Assembly: GCA_002688965.1 (NCBI GenBank)
Contig: NZEE01000097.1
Span: 1-14,776, forward strand
Source: an archaeon
GTDB lineage: Archaea; Aenigmatarchaeota; Aenigmatarchaeia; GW2011-AR5; GCA-2688965
Reading direction: 5' to 3'
Length of the DNA: 14,776 nucleotides
Below, in pieces: positions 7,373 to 14,742 of the stretch. A program made the translations under genes and the position numbers. The first letter of the stretch is position 1. Every line of letters begins with the position of its first letter. Below the pieces are notes generated by a model, which was not told the DNA's origin, made no database searches, and saw nothing but the letters and a program-made list of their open reading frames with translations.

Positions 7373-8566
7373 ATGAAAATAGAGTTCCTAGATTTAGGAA
7401 AGCAACCAATAGCAAATAATTTTTTAGATGATGTAGAACAATTTGAGAGTGAATATTTTTATTCTTTACGAATTTGTTATGATGATGAAACACATTTAGT
7501 TTCTCTTGCTGAATTTGTTTCTCCAGAACAAATGTTTCATGATGGATATGTTTATCATGCATCTCTTTCAAGGACCATGAGAGATCATTTTAAAAATGCT
7601 GCTCTCGATATTCAACAAAATTTTAATCCTAAAAAAGTATTAGAGATTGGTAGTAATGACGGAGTTTTTTTGCGCCATTTTTCTTCAAGCTCAACGATTG
7701 CTGTTGAGCCATGTGGAAATTTTGCTGATATGACTAATAAATTGGGATATCGCACTTATTCCGAGTTTTGGACTTCTTCTTTTGCAAACAAACTCATTCA
7801 TGATGAAGAAAAACGTGATGTAGTGTTTGCTGCCAATTGTATGAGTCATATTCAAGATTTGTCTGATGCCTTTTCCGGAGTGAGAAATGTTTTATCATCC
7901 AACGGTGTTTTTATTTTTGAAGACCCTTCCTTGTTAAGAGTTATAGAAAGAAATTCATATGATCAGTGTTATGGTGCACATGCTCATATTTTTTCCGTAA
8001 CAGCATTAAGCAAAATATTAAATGAGCAGAATTTAAGAATTTTTAGAGTAGAAAATTTAGATGTACATGGTGGCTCCAATCGTATTTTTGCATGTAAAAA
8101 AGAATGTACAAAGTTTCCAGTTGAAGACAGTGTTATTGAAAATCTAAAACTGGAAAAATCATTAGGATTAAATAATTTTTCAACATATCAGGCATTTGGT
8201 TTACGGGTAAAAAAATCAAAGCAACAACTAGTAACATTATTAAAAAACTTAAAGACAAAAAATAAAAAAATTGTTAGTTATGGAGCCACAGCAAAGTCTA
8301 CAACGGTTTTTAATTACTGTAATATCGGTCCAGATATCATTGATTGCATAGTGGATGTTACTCCATCTAAGCAAAATAAATTTTCTCCAGGGATGCATAT
8401 TCCCGTTATTTCACCCGAGCGGGGTTTCGATAAAACTGTTAATTATGCATTTTTGGGTGCATGGAATTATGAAGAAGAAATTTGTGAAAAGGAGAATGCG
8501 TTTCTTCAAGAAGGGGGGCAGTTTATTTCTCATATTCCCCATGTAAGGATTATAGAAGCAAAATGA
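7373..8566 (+). CDS. sugar C-methyltransferase-like protein (Methyltransf_13/23/14 architecture)
   Basis: The 397 residues follow the three-part layout of C-methyltransferases such as TylC3/TcaB9: an N-terminal module with FLDLGKQPIANNF (5-17), a SAM-binding core with VLEIGSNDGVFL (89-100), DVHGGSNRI (230-238), and a C-terminal domain with SYGATAKSTTVFNY (302-315) and PGMHIPVISP (339-348). These enzymes add a methyl group to a 4-keto-deoxysugar nucleotide. Two signatures are eroded. The N-terminal zinc site, normally CxxC...CxxC, keeps only one candidate Cys (35), and a stop at 7349-7351 rules out an upstream extension. The catalytic YHEH region reads YGAHAH (200-205), with Ala at the Glu position. 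It may act on a different substrate or do a different job. The ATG is 2 nt after gmd. Confidence 0.85.
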   Translation: MKIEFLDLGKQPIANNFLDDVEQFESEYFYSLRICYDDETHLVSLAEFVSPEQMFHDGYVYHASLSRTMRDHFKNAALDIQQNFNPKKVLEIGSNDGVFLRHFSSSSTIAVEPCGNFADMTNKLGYRTYSEFWTSSFANKLIHDEEKRDVVFAANCMSHIQDLSDAFSGVRNVLSSNGVFIFEDPSLLRVIERNSYDQCYGAHAHIFSVTALSKILNEQNLRIFRVENLDVHGGSNRIFACKKECTKFPVEDSVIENLKLEKSLGLNNFSTYQAFGLRVKKSKQQLVTLLKNLKTKNKKIVSYGATAKSTTVFNYCNIGPDIIDCIVDVTPSKQNKFSPGMHIPVISPERGFDKTVNYAFLGAWNYEEEICEKENAFLQEGGQFISHIPHVRIIEAK

Positions 8567-8997
8567 ATAATTCCGTAGAGACCGCGATGATACAGTATCA
8601 TGAAGACGACAGGGCTCAACGCTATTTAAATATATTTGATCTTCCACAGGGTCAGATCAATGTTTCTTATGTAAATTCAACAAACCACATTGTTGCATGG
8701 CATGCTCACGAGATTCAAACTGATTATTGGGTATGTCTTCAAGGTTCATTTAAAGTTGGTTTGGCATATCCAATTTATGAAGATGGAAATTTAATAGGCC
8801 ATGAAGTAAAATGGGAATATTTATCGGACAAACAACCCAGAACGCTTAAGATTCCCCCGGGGGTTTATCATGGTTATAAAGCTTTACAACCAAACTCCAT
8901 TATGCTTTATTTTTTAACAGAAAAGTATGATCCAAATGATGAAGTTCGCGCTACTGTGGGTTCATTTGGCGAAGAATGGAAAGTCGAAAATAAGTAA
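8563..8997 (+). CDS. small RmlC-like cupin (dTDP-4-dehydrorhamnose 3,5-epimerase family)
   Basis: A 144-residue cupin. WHAHEIQTDYWVCLQGSFKVGL (46-67) supplies the His/Asp-containing first cupin motif, where RmlC has its catalytic His, and LKIPPGVYHGYKAL (95-108) is the second motif. YDPNDE (122-127) matches the late family signature. Authentic RmlC is about 180 residues. This one lacks most of the N- and C-terminal extensions, resembling the short RmlC-like proteins in bacterial and phage polysaccharide clusters. It probably epimerises or isomerises a 4-keto sugar nucleotide next to the keto group. It overlaps the C-methyltransferase gene by 4 nt, which suggests they act on the same intermediate. 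Substrate base (GDP or dTDP) is undetermined. Confidence 0.83.
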   Translation: MNNSVETAMIQYHEDDRAQRYLNIFDLPQGQINVSYVNSTNHIVAWHAHEIQTDYWVCLQGSFKVGLAYPIYEDGNLIGHEVKWEYLSDKQPRTLKIPPGVYHGYKALQPNSIMLYFLTEKYDPNDEVRATVGSFGEEWKVENK

Positions 8998-9003
8998 TTA
9001 AAA

Positions 9004-10167
9004 ATGAAGCCACCTAGACAAATTGATGTTGCAGGTCCGGATATAACTCAACACGAAATTGATGCCGTAACTCGTGCTATGAAACATGGGTGGTATGAAA
9101 AACCATATTATTATGTTGAAAAATTTCAGGACGAATTTTCTCAATATCATCATAGAAAATTTGGTATCATGACGCCCAGTTGTACAACGGCCATTCATTT
9201 GCTTCTTAGTTGTTTGGGAATAGAAAGAGGAGACGAAGTAATTGTTCCGGAATGTACATGGATAGCATCTTCTGCTCCCATCAGTTACCTAGGCGCAACT
9301 CCGGTTTTTTGTGATATTGATAGAAGTAATTGGTGTGCATCTCCGGAATCGATTGAAAAAAATATAACTAATAAAACTAAGGCTATTATTGTGGTGGATT
9401 TATTTGGGAATATGCCGGCCATGGAGCAGATATCAGATATTTCACGCAAATATAATATTCCCCTAATCGAAGATGCCGCCGAAGCCCTAGGGTCTTCCTA
9501 CACTGGTATTCCTGCAGGAAAATTTGGTGTAGGATCTGTTTTTAGTTTTCATAGGACTAAAACGCTAACTACGGGAGAAGGAGGAATGTTGCTTTTGGAT
9601 GATGAGGAACTTTATAAAAAATGCATGATATGGAGAGATCATGGAAGAGATGGTGCATTACCCCTGTCAATGCAAAACCCTAATCAAAAAGCTTATTATA
9701 GCCAACATGTAACCTTTAAATATATGCCCTCAAATCTACAAGCGGCATTAGGTTATGCACAGTTTCAGAGGATAGATGAACTGGTTCAAAGAAAGCGTCA
9801 TCATTTACATTTTTATAGAAATGAATTAAACGAGATGGGGGATTTGTATTTTAATGAAGATTCAAACTTAGTGTATAATGGTGCATGGGTTACGGCTATG
9901 ATCATTGGAAACTCATATTCCATTGATAAGGAAATATTCATTGACGAAATGAAGAAAGAAGGAATTCCGATTCGGCCATTTTTTTATCCTCTTTCTTCAT
10001 TACCTGCGTATAATATGAAAACAAATATGCTAAAGAATCCCATAAGTTATGATATATCAAATCGAGGTGTCAATTTACCCGGGAGTGCCAGGCTTACTGA
10101 TGATGATCTTCTTTTTATCTGTAATAAGGTAAAAAAAGTGTTAAGATATAAAGGTGGGAGAAAATAG
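9004..10167 (+). CDS. DegT/DnrJ/EryC1 sugar aminotransferase, perosamine-synthase-like
   Basis: A full-length, 387-residue PLP enzyme that puts an amino group on a keto sugar nucleotide. PSCTTAIHLLLSCLGIERGD (58-77) is the cofactor-phosphate region, VPECTWIASSAP (81-92) follows, IEDAAEALGS (155-164) carries the Asp that contacts the pyridine nitrogen, and SFHRTKTLTTGEGGM (181-195) holds the Schiff-base Lys186. Because the lysine is present, it is an aminotransferase and not a ColD-type 3-dehydratase, which has His. The overall sequence resembles GDP-perosamine synthases (RfbE/Per), and gmd upstream would supply GDP-4-keto-6-deoxymannose. The HRTK context differs from the usual FGNK of perosamine synthases, so another 4-keto substrate is possible. 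It begins 6 nt after the cupin gene, without a clear ribosome site. Confidence 0.92.
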   Translation: MKPPRQIDVAGPDITQHEIDAVTRAMKHGWYEKPYYYVEKFQDEFSQYHHRKFGIMTPSCTTAIHLLLSCLGIERGDEVIVPECTWIASSAPISYLGATPVFCDIDRSNWCASPESIEKNITNKTKAIIVVDLFGNMPAMEQISDISRKYNIPLIEDAAEALGSSYTGIPAGKFGVGSVFSFHRTKTLTTGEGGMLLLDDEELYKKCMIWRDHGRDGALPLSMQNPNQKAYYSQHVTFKYMPSNLQAALGYAQFQRIDELVQRKRHHLHFYRNELNEMGDLYFNEDSNLVYNGAWVTAMIIGNSYSIDKEIFIDEMKKEGIPIRPFFYPLSSLPAYNMKTNMLKNPISYDISNRGVNLPGSARLTDDDLLFICNKVKKVLRYKGGRK

Positions 10168-10458
10168 ATGACATTTAATGAGTATTATGAGTACTATCTA
10201 ACTTTACACCAGAACAAAATGTGTCGACGCCTGCATGTAGTGGGACAGCTCGTCACCATTTTAACTTTGATATATGCCCTATCATTTCAGGCATGGTTTT
10301 TGTTGTTGTGTGTGCCTTTCGTTGTATATCTGTTTGCATGGTCTGGTCATTTTTTCTTTGAAAAGAATACCCCTGCAGCATTCTCTAAACCGATATGGGC
10401 AAAAGCTAGCGATTGGATTATGCTTAAAGATTGGCTATTAGGAAATATTGAAAGATGA
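10168..10458 (+). CDS. DUF962/Mpo1-like small membrane protein
   Basis: A 96-residue protein matching the DUF962 family to which yeast Mpo1 (YGL010w) belongs. The family pattern is clear: YLTLHQNKMCRRLHVVGQ (10-27) with His14 and His23, then about two hydrophobic membrane segments (roughly 24-40 and 42-60), WSGHFFFEKNTPAAF (58-72) with His61 and Asn67, and a short amphipathic end with DWIMLKDWLLG. Mpo1 is an iron-dependent dioxygenase in alpha-oxidation of 2-hydroxy fatty acids, and the conserved histidines are thought to bind iron. The bacterial role is poorly known. Its ATG follows the aminotransferase stop directly, with GGGAG at 10156-10160. A lipid enzyme inside a sugar operon is unexpected; it may modify the lipid carrier or lipid A chains, but that is speculation. 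Confidence 0.88.
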   Translation: MTFNEYYEYYLTLHQNKMCRRLHVVGQLVTILTLIYALSFQAWFLLLCVPFVVYLFAWSGHFFFEKNTPAAFSKPIWAKASDWIMLKDWLLGNIER

Positions 10459-10468
10459 CAGCAATAAC

Positions 10469-10472
10469 GGAG
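10469..10472 (+). promoter_or_regulatory. ribosome binding site for the SDR gene
   Basis: GGAG sits 7 nt upstream of ATG 10480. This gene is not overlapped by its upstream neighbour, so it may be initiated independently rather than by coupling. Confidence 0.6.
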
Positions 10473-10479
10473 TTTAATA

Positions 10480-11481
10480 ATGGGTGATAATAAGAATAAA
10501 AAAATCCTTGTGACCGGCGCCGGTGGGTATATAGGATCCGTTCTTGTGAGATTGTTGCTAAACGAAGGTTGGGAGGTTACTGCATTAGATAGATTTCATT
10601 TTGGAGAAGATACTTTACCCACTAATGATAATCTTCATATTGTGAAAGACGATATTCGAACTGTTGATGCAAAAGTTATTAAGGGACATTATGCCGTCAT
10701 TGATCTTGCGGCTATTTCAAATGATCCTTCTGGAGAATTGAGTCCAACCACAACAGTGTCGATTAATCACTTAGGAAGATTTAGGATGGCATCTTTAGCA
10801 AAATCTTTAGATGTTAAAAGATATATTTTTCCATCATCGGCCAGTGTATATGGGTTTCAGAAAGGAATTCTATCAGAGACATCTTCTGTAAATCCACTTA
10901 CTACCTATGCTCAGGCAAATTTAAATGCTGAGAAGGATGTTCTTTCTTTGGCTGATGATAATTTTATTGTTACTATTTTAAGACAATCTACCGTTTTTGG
11001 TTCTTCACCTCGGATGAGATTTGATTTGGCAATTAACGGAATGGTAAAAGGTTTTTTAGAGAATGGCTTAATTCCTATTCTTAAAGATGGGACTCAATGG
11101 CGCCCATTTATTCATGTAACTGATACGGCACGAATAATGATCATGTGTTTAATCGCAGATTCAAACAAAATCCAACAACAAATATTCAATGTAGGGTCTT
11201 CAGAAAATAATTATCAAATTTTTGATTTAGCAAAAAATGTGGCCGTTGGTTTGAATATGCCTTTTAGATATAGGTGGTATGGTGATCCGGATCATCGGTC
11301 TTATAATTTGAATTTCGATAAAATTAAGAAAGTATTAGGGTTTGAACCCACCCACAATGCAGTCTCTGGTGCACGAGATGTTTTAGATGCAATTAAGAAT
11401 GGTGATGTAGACCCACATTCTCCCAAAACTATTACGGTGAACTGGTATAAGGATTTAATCAAAAGGGGAATTAAATTATAA
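10480..11481 (+). CDS. NAD(P)-dependent extended SDR epimerase/dehydratase, YxxxK lysine replaced
   Basis: A 333-residue extended SDR of the sugar-nucleotide epimerase/dehydratase type. VTGAGGYIGS (11-20) binds NAD(P), LAAISNDPSGE (76-86) and PSSASVYG (118-125) follow, and SPRMRFDL (176-183) with WRPFIHVTD (207-215) form the substrate-side motifs. The active-site tyrosine is Tyr143, but YxxxK reads YAQAN: the catalytic lysine position is Asn147 (codon AAT 10918-10920). The likely reaction is epimerisation, dehydration or reduction of a nucleotide sugar, if still active. GGAG at 10469-10472 lies 7 nt before the ATG. The 21-nt gap upstream is the largest between genes in the cluster. The substrate is unknown. 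Confidence 0.85.
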   Translation: MGDNKNKKILVTGAGGYIGSVLVRLLLNEGWEVTALDRFHFGEDTLPTNDNLHIVKDDIRTVDAKVIKGHYAVIDLAAISNDPSGELSPTTTVSINHLGRFRMASLAKSLDVKRYIFPSSASVYGFQKGILSETSSVNPLTTYAQANLNAEKDVLSLADDNFIVTILRQSTVFGSSPRMRFDLAINGMVKGFLENGLIPILKDGTQWRPFIHVTDTARIMIMCLIADSNKIQQQIFNVGSSENNYQIFDLAKNVAVGLNMPFRYRWYGDPDHRSYNLNFDKIKKVLGFEPTHNAVSGARDVLDAIKNGDVDPHSPKTITVNWYKDLIKRGIKL

Positions 11482-12318
11482 ATGAAAACTAGACATTGCA
11501 TAGGAGTTTTGTGTTATTGTAGATCTGAAAATACTCCGGATCGTTTTAAGCGACTCAAGGAATCAATTTCATCAATGCAATCTCTGAAAAGAGATGACAA
11601 CTATATGTTTTTATGGGACAATGGATCTTCTAAAGATGTAAAAGAATTTTTGGATACATGTGATTTTTTTGATGATGTTTTCTTTTCTACAAAAAACTTG
11701 ATGGAAAATGCAGTTTTTGTTTTGTTGAATTTAAAAGCACAGGAACTGAATGCTGAATTTGTTACGTTTTTATGTGATGATAATATGGTTTATGATGCCG
11801 AAGCTATTCCTCACTGTTTTGAATTTTTAAAGACTAATCCGGAGTGTGGATATGTCCGAGTTCTTAAATATGAAATTGATAAACCACACATTTATGACAA
11901 AATTTTAAAACATCCTGATATGGATGTTCCTAATGCACAAAGACACTTTAACACCATTACAAAAAAACCCCTAACATGGCATCACGCAGGCCAATACGAA
12001 AAATATACGTTTTATAAAAATAATTGGCATTGGACGGATTTTCCAAATGTTTGTCGTGCTGATGTGTTTGATAAAATTATTCCAAAAGAAGATGGGGGAA
12101 TAATGCAACACAATGAACTCAAAATGATGCTGGCTTATGGGAAGTTAAATTTGAGCACCGGTATTCTTGATGGGGGAGCGATAACCCACAATCAAAGAGA
12201 TTTTCACGATGGAGGTTCTGTTAGGGTAAGTGAAGTGTGTAATACTTCATTATATGACAAAATAATAAAATATGATGAAATAATTGAGGAAATTAGGAAA
12301 GTTTGTAATGAAGATTAG
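11482..12318 (+). CDS. GT2-like (GT-A) glycosyltransferase
   Basis: A 278-residue protein with a diverged GT-A fold. IGVLCYCRSENTPDRFKRL (7-25) corresponds to the first strand and loop, FLWDNGSSKDVKEFL (43-57) to the nucleotide-binding DNGS segment, NLMENAVFVLLN (72-83) to the next helix, and FLCDDNMVYD (96-105) to the metal-binding DXD region, here as DDN. The C-terminal half includes WHHAG, WHWTDFPNVCRADVF and GGAITHNQRDFHDGG, whose histidines and acidic residues could complete the active site. It differs clearly from the canonical GT2 gene earlier in the window. The ATG directly follows the SDR stop, with AAGGGGA at 11463-11469 rather far upstream. Donor and acceptor cannot be predicted. 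Confidence 0.75.
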   Translation: MKTRHCIGVLCYCRSENTPDRFKRLKESISSMQSLKRDDNYMFLWDNGSSKDVKEFLDTCDFFDDVFFSTKNLMENAVFVLLNLKAQELNAEFVTFLCDDNMVYDAEAIPHCFEFLKTNPECGYVRVLKYEIDKPHIYDKILKHPDMDVPNAQRHFNTITKKPLTWHHAGQYEKYTFYKNNWHWTDFPNVCRADVFDKIIPKEDGGIMQHNELKMMLAYGKLNLSTGILDGGAITHNQRDFHDGGSVRVSEVCNTSLYDKIIKYDEIIEEIRKVCNED

Positions 12319-13201
12319 TGCTTTATGGGAACATAATTTAAAGCAAGATGAATTTGTAAGTGACAATGAATTCCTTAATAACCTTAAGCAATCATTTACT
12401 AATTTTAAATTGTCCTATTGGAATCCTAAAAATAATGGTATGCGTTATTTTAAAATGTTGCTTTATAATCTTGCAATTAATCTTACTTCTCAACAAAAAC
12501 TTTTAATTCTTAACACAAAGAATAGGCATATAGGTAATCCAATTTCTGTTGATGTTGATGATTTAAATATATGTTTTGATTATCTTCAAGCTGCTTTAGA
12601 GACTGACTATATTTTATGTAAATGGAATCCAATTGATGTTTTGGAAATTGGGGCTGGTTATGGTAGGACGGCACACATGATATTGTCAAACTCTACCATC
12701 AGTCAATATACAATTATGGATTTACCGGAATGTTTAAAAATTTGCCAACATTATTTATCAAAGGTTCTTTCTTCTGATCATTATAATAAATTAAGATTCA
12801 TTGATGTGCTTGATCATGATTCTTTTGTGGACTTAAAACATGATTTATGTTTGAACATTAATTCTTTTGCCGATATGGATCGCGAAACAGTTTTTGAATA
12901 TTTGGGACTTATCAATGAGAACTGTAATGCATTTTATTGTAAAAACGCAGTAGGAAAATACTGGGATCCCGAGTTGGATGACCACATTCAGGGATCCAGT
13001 GTTGTTAAAAAGGCAATGCAAATGGGTCCTCTAACAGATATTGTGGACATTCATGATCAGGATTCCGTTTTGAGTGCATCTAAAAAGTTTTTAAAGGTTT
13101 ATAGACCCAGCGGGGGTTGGAAAACTTTATCATCTTCTTGGGCTCCTCCCATTAGTCATTATTGGCAGGCAATCTATATAAAGGAGAAAATGATAAAATG
13201 A
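12308..13201 (+). CDS. putative sugar O-methyltransferase
   Basis: A 297-residue SAM-dependent methyltransferase. The core has VLEIGAGYGRTAHMIL (111-126), a canonical motif I, then YTIMDLPECLKICQHYL (134-150), and LCLNINSFADM (180-190) at motif IV. This order and the DLPE...Q..YL segment resemble the putative sugar O-methyltransferase family found in LPS and capsule clusters. The first 100 residues are helical-looking and precede the core, as in that family. I choose ATG 12308, which overlaps the previous gene by 11 nt and has AGGA at 12295-12298. A TTG at 12284 would add eight residues without support. It probably methylates a hydroxyl on a sugar residue or chain end; position and sugar are unknown. 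Confidence 0.78.
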   Translation: MKISALWEHNLKQDEFVSDNEFLNNLKQSFTNFKLSYWNPKNNGMRYFKMLLYNLAINLTSQQKLLILNTKNRHIGNPISVDVDDLNICFDYLQAALETDYILCKWNPIDVLEIGAGYGRTAHMILSNSTISQYTIMDLPECLKICQHYLSKVLSSDHYNKLRFIDVLDHDSFVDLKHDLCLNINSFADMDRETVFEYLGLINENCNAFYCKNAVGKYWDPELDDHIQGSSVVKKAMQMGPLTDIVDIHDQDSVLSASKKFLKVYRPSGGWKTLSSSWAPPISHYWQAIYIKEKMIK

Positions 13202-14103
13202 AAGGAATATTGTTGGCCGGCGGAACCGGTTCACGGTTATATCCCATTACTAAAGTTATATCTAAGCATTTGCTTCCCGTTTATAATAAACCCATGATCT
13301 ATTACCCTCTATCAATGTTGATGCTAGCAGGAATAAGAGATATTTTATTGATAACAAATCCACAATATCTAGATTTATATGAAAGTTTATTGGGCGATGG
13401 ATCTAGATTCGGGATATCAATATCTTATAAGGTTCAGGATTCGCCACGCGGAATCGCAGACGCTTTTGTACTAGGCAGGGATTTTATTGGCTTGGATAGT
13501 GTGTGTTTAGTATTAGGGGATAATATTTTTCATGGTCATCATATTCCAGAAATTCTACAGAAGGCCAGAAATAGAATTGAAGATTCTAATGGTGCTATGA
13601 TTTTTGGGCATTCCGTAAGCAACCCATGTGATTATGGTGTTATTGAGATTGATACAAAGGGGGATGTTTTAAGTATCGAAGAAAAACCCCAGGATCCCAA
13701 ATCTAATTATGCTGCCGTTGGGCTTTATATGTATGACAACAATGTTCTAGAGTATGTGAAACATTTAACTCCATCTGCTAGAGGAGAATTAGAAATAACT
13801 TCTCTTAATCAATTATATCTGGAAAATTCAAGTTTAAATGTGGTAGTGATGGGTAGAGGTATTGCATGGTTTGATGCTGGAAATTGTGATTCTTTATTTA
13901 GGGTATCTGCATTCGTACAAAATATTGAAAAAAGACAGGGATTAAAAATTTCATGCTTGGAAGAAATTGCATATTACCTCGGGTATATTTCTAAGGAACA
14001 ATTAGAAAAAATATCTAGTGACATTCCTCACTCCGAGTATACCAATTATTTATTGGGGCATGAGAAGACTCAAAATAAAATTTTAAATGAAATGCAAACA
14101 TAA
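13198..14103 (+). CDS. rmlA: glucose-1-phosphate thymidylyltransferase
   Basis: Makes dTDP-glucose from dTTP and glucose-1-phosphate, the entry step for dTDP-deoxysugars. The 301-residue protein is the normal family length and nearly canonical: MKGILLAGGTGSRLYPIT (1-18) with Arg13, Lys23, KPMIYYPLSMLMLAGI (31-46), VLGDNIFHGH (105-114) with Asp108, IEEKPQDPKSNYA (160-172) with Lys163, and SARGELEITSLN (193-204). GRGIAWFDAGNCDSL (219-233) keeps Asp226, though the common WLDTGTHDSL is altered. The start at ATG 13198 overlaps the methyltransferase stop by 4 nt (ATGA), with AAGGAG at 13181-13186; an ATG at 13162 would add 12 residues that do not fit the family. No dTDP-glucose 4,6-dehydratase (RmlB) is visible in the window. 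Confidence 0.96.
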   Translation: MKGILLAGGTGSRLYPITKVISKHLLPVYNKPMIYYPLSMLMLAGIRDILLITNPQYLDLYESLLGDGSRFGISISYKVQDSPRGIADAFVLGRDFIGLDSVCLVLGDNIFHGHHIPEILQKARNRIEDSNGAMIFGHSVSNPCDYGVIEIDTKGDVLSIEEKPQDPKSNYAAVGLYMYDNNVLEYVKHLTPSARGELEITSLNQLYLENSSLNVVVMGRGIAWFDAGNCDSLFRVSAFVQNIEKRQGLKISCLEEIAYYLGYISKEQLEKISSDIPHSEYTNYLLGHEKTQNKILNEMQT

Positions 14104-14121
14104 CAGCACACATTATGAAAA

Positions 14122-14742
14122 ATGTTTATATCAAAAAATGAGAAAATATCGACAATCTGCGTAATAGGGAATTCCCCAAATGTCCTAGAGGAAGAACTGG
14201 GGGAAAAGATTGATTCTTGTGATGTAGTCATTCGAATTCAAGCATTTAAGATAAAATCATTTGAGAAATATATCGGATCAAAGACGTCCGTTATTGCTCT
14301 TTCATGGGTTACTAAAGAAAAAATGAGTGACGCTCTAGAGAACTGTGGGGTTAATGATTTTATGTCTATAGAATATTGGTCTAGTAGGCCTTTAGAAAAT
14401 TTTCGCTTAAAAGTATGTCAAGATGTGTTGGGTCATATAGATGTTAAAAATCCTTCACATAGAGCTTGGCAGCATTTAGTTAACGAGATATATTCCAGTT
14501 TCTGGAGAAAACAACCGGGTTCTGGTATAGTCGTACTAGAAATGGCATTAGAGACATTCCCACAGTCACAGATCTTCTTTTGTGGATTTGATTCTACAAA
14601 AGAAAAACATCATTTAGGTAGCGATAGAGTAGATAGAGAAACGCCGACAAACCGTATAGGGCATGACTGGATTGGTGAGTGGAACTACATTCAAAAACTT
14701 ACTAAAAATGGAATCATAAAGCATATACGTGATAAAAATTAG
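14122..14742 (+). CDS. GT29 sialyltransferase-like protein
   Basis: A 206-residue protein with the pattern of GT29 enzymes. ICVIGNSPNVLEEELGEKID (12-31) plus CDVVIRIQ (33-40) resembles sialylmotif L. QPGSGIVVLEMAL (131-143) resembles sialylmotif S, and HDWIGEW (181-187) matches the histidine-containing late motif. IFFCGFDS (151-158) is a typical strand between them. Short, soluble GT29-like proteins without a membrane anchor occur in bacterial and viral polysaccharide clusters, and their donors are mostly unproven. No sialic acid synthase or CMP-sugar synthetase is present here, so sialic acid transfer should not be assumed. It starts 18 nt after rmlA without a clear ribosome site; an ATG at 14115 opens a different frame that stops after eight codons. 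Confidence 0.75.
   Translation: MFISKNEKISTICVIGNSPNVLEEELGEKIDSCDVVIRIQAFKIKSFEKYIGSKTSVIALSWVTKEKMSDALENCGVNDFMSIEYWSSRPLENFRLKVCQDVLGHIDVKNPSHRAWQHLVNEIYSSFWRKQPGSGIVVLEMALETFPQSQIFFCGFDSTKEKHHLGSDRVDRETPTNRIGHDWIGEWNYIQKLTKNGIIKHIRDKN

Noticed and set aside
8355..8647. Opposing open frames near the C-methyltransferase/cupin junction
   Set aside because: They are covered by two well-supported genes and lack motifs or ribosome sites.
12284..12307. TTG start for the sugar O-methyltransferase
   Set aside because: ATG 12308 with AGGA upstream is a better start, and the extra eight residues lie in the preceding gene.
13162..13197. ATG 13162 as rmlA start
   Set aside because: The RmlA family begins at the MKGI(I/L)LAGG strand, which matches ATG 13198 with AAGGAG upstream.
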